From NCBI GenBank assembly GCA_963853835.1, contig OY970835.1:6563501-6627500 (forward strand): DNA of 64,000 bases, in the 5' to 3' direction. Source of the stretch: Calendula officinalis (Eukaryota; Streptophyta; Magnoliopsida; Asterales; Asteraceae). Within the stretch, counting starts at the first letter, position 1; each line of letters begins with the position of its first letter. The translations under genes were made by a program, and so were the position numbers. Under the pieces are notes generated by a model. That model was not told the origin of the DNA and ran no database searches. It was given only the letters and a program-made list of their open reading frames with translations. Of the stretch, positions 62,991 to 64,000 are shown in pieces.

Positions 62991-63124
62991 TTTAATTTGT
63001 TACATTTTTCCACTTGTAGTTTGTTTTTGTTAAGACTAGTTTTGTGCTTAATTGATGTAATTAGCCTTAATTAGACTAGTTTAGGTAGATAGTATAAATA
63101 GGATGGTTTAAGCTTGATGATGTA

Positions 63125-64000
63125 TGTAACGACCCCAAATTTGTATATAAATAAATTATGGAAAAAAATATGATAAATAAGGATAAATCGTTTAAAGAAC
63201 GTAGAAATTGGTTTCGTGTCATTTGGACACCGTATGAGAAAGTTATGGACGAAACCGGGTCGAACCGAGTTAGTAATTGAGAAGGAAATATTAATATGGA
63301 TTTCAGCAGAGGCTCCTATCGAGCTCCCATCGCGAGGAAGGCAAAACAACGATTTTTTATATTGGGCGCGAAAGGCCTAGAGTCGAGCTCCCACTAAGGC
63401 TCGCGACTCGAGGTCAACTCGAGGTCGACGCGAGGATGCGTGGCCATTGACCTCACGACTCGAGGAATGGAATCTAGGCGCGAGGATCGTTTGGTACAAG
63501 ATTAAATACGGGATTTGGTCAATTTGAGCTCATTTTTCACCCCCCACTCTCTCACTAAGTGCTTATACATATTTTGAGTGGAAAAGACTGTTTGGAGCCG
63601 ATTTTGCACTCCAAATCTGGTGATTTTGACTCCTAGTTGAAGATTAAAGGTAAATCTTCACTCTTTGATCTTTGAAGCTTTAGATCTATGGATTTCTTGG
63701 TTTGGGTTTGAAACCCTAGTTCTTGGGTTGGTGATTAATGGTTAAATAAAGGTTGTATACACTTAGTAGATGGTATTTTAACAAAGAAAACAAGTGTATA
63801 CTTAAGATTTGTAAGAATTTTAAGATTAGTTAAACCTAGGGTTTTGGAAATCACCAAAATTGGGGGAAAGTGTTAATAAGTGGTGCCTAGAGATAAATGG
63901 ACACATTGTTAGTAGTTTGTGATGTTGAACAACTTGTGATTTTGGTATTAGGCTTTTGGTGAAGTCTTGGAAGGTTGACCAAATTGTTGAAGCAAGAGAT
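63125..64000 (+). mobile_element. Possible gypsy-type LTR, cut by window end
   Basis: Begins TGTAACGACCCCAAATTTG, a start common to plant gypsy-type LTRs. A stretch rich in CGAGG and CTCGCGACTCGAGG words (63360-63490) follows, then AT-rich sequence to the window end. The other LTR and any coding part would lie outside the window. Orientation is from the start motif only. Confidence 0.5.

Overview
This is nuclear DNA of a flowering plant, almost certainly a eudicot. It is AT-rich, has genes split by GT-AG introns, and is packed with plant transposons: Ty1/copia and probable Ty3/gypsy LTR retrotransposons, hAT, PIF/Harbinger, Mutator-like and Stowaway-like elements, and tRNA-derived SINEs. The copia families carry a long 3' extra ORF and a long 3' non-coding region. 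From memory this resembles elements in Asteraceae genomes, so a composite is my best guess for the host; the sequence alone does not prove it.

Only three host loci look functional. A chloroplast-targeted patatin-like lipase (773-2877, +, seven exons) has an hAT MITE ending 59 bp before its start codon. A MIR166 precursor lies at about 49.13-49.28 kb (+). A beta-expansin (57814-56331, -, four exons) carries a TA microsatellite and a SINE-like remnant in intron 1 and has a solo LTR about 0.56 kb upstream. A PPR remnant (about 55.1 kb) and a transduplicated aspartic-protease fragment (35.2-35.5 kb) are dead.

Layout: 0-3 kb, MITE and lipase. 3.56-4.96 kb, an uninterrupted 1.4-kb ATT microsatellite. 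5-8.3 kb, several MITEs. 8.35-14.16 kb, an old copia LTR split by a younger deleted copia element (element 1, 8428-13195). 14.27-17.60 kb, a solo LTR carrying a Harbinger MITE. 18.75-22.51 kb, a PIF/Harbinger transposon with an intact transposase. 24.18-33.28 kb, an older copia LTR split by chimeric copia element 2 (24694-32768). 33.7-34.6 kb, a tandem duplication. 35.02-48.46 kb, an inverted-repeat element split by a nearly full-length 12.4-kb copia (element 3, 35591-48020). Then come MIR166, hAT MITEs, the expansin, a second solo LTR (58372-61695), a Mutator-type MITE and the start of another LTR running off the end.

The observation I consider most novel lies in the 3' non-coding regions of copia elements 1 and 2. 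Both contain two families of short imperfect hairpins in which the paired arms change together while the intervening sequence stays the same: seven type-1 modules (six in element 2, one in element 1) and seven type-2 modules (four and three). They occur in the same order in both elements (end of pol, type-2 hairpins, purine-tract repeats, type-1 hairpins, PPT, LTR) although the LTRs differ. That pattern of compensatory change is what selection for RNA structure would leave.
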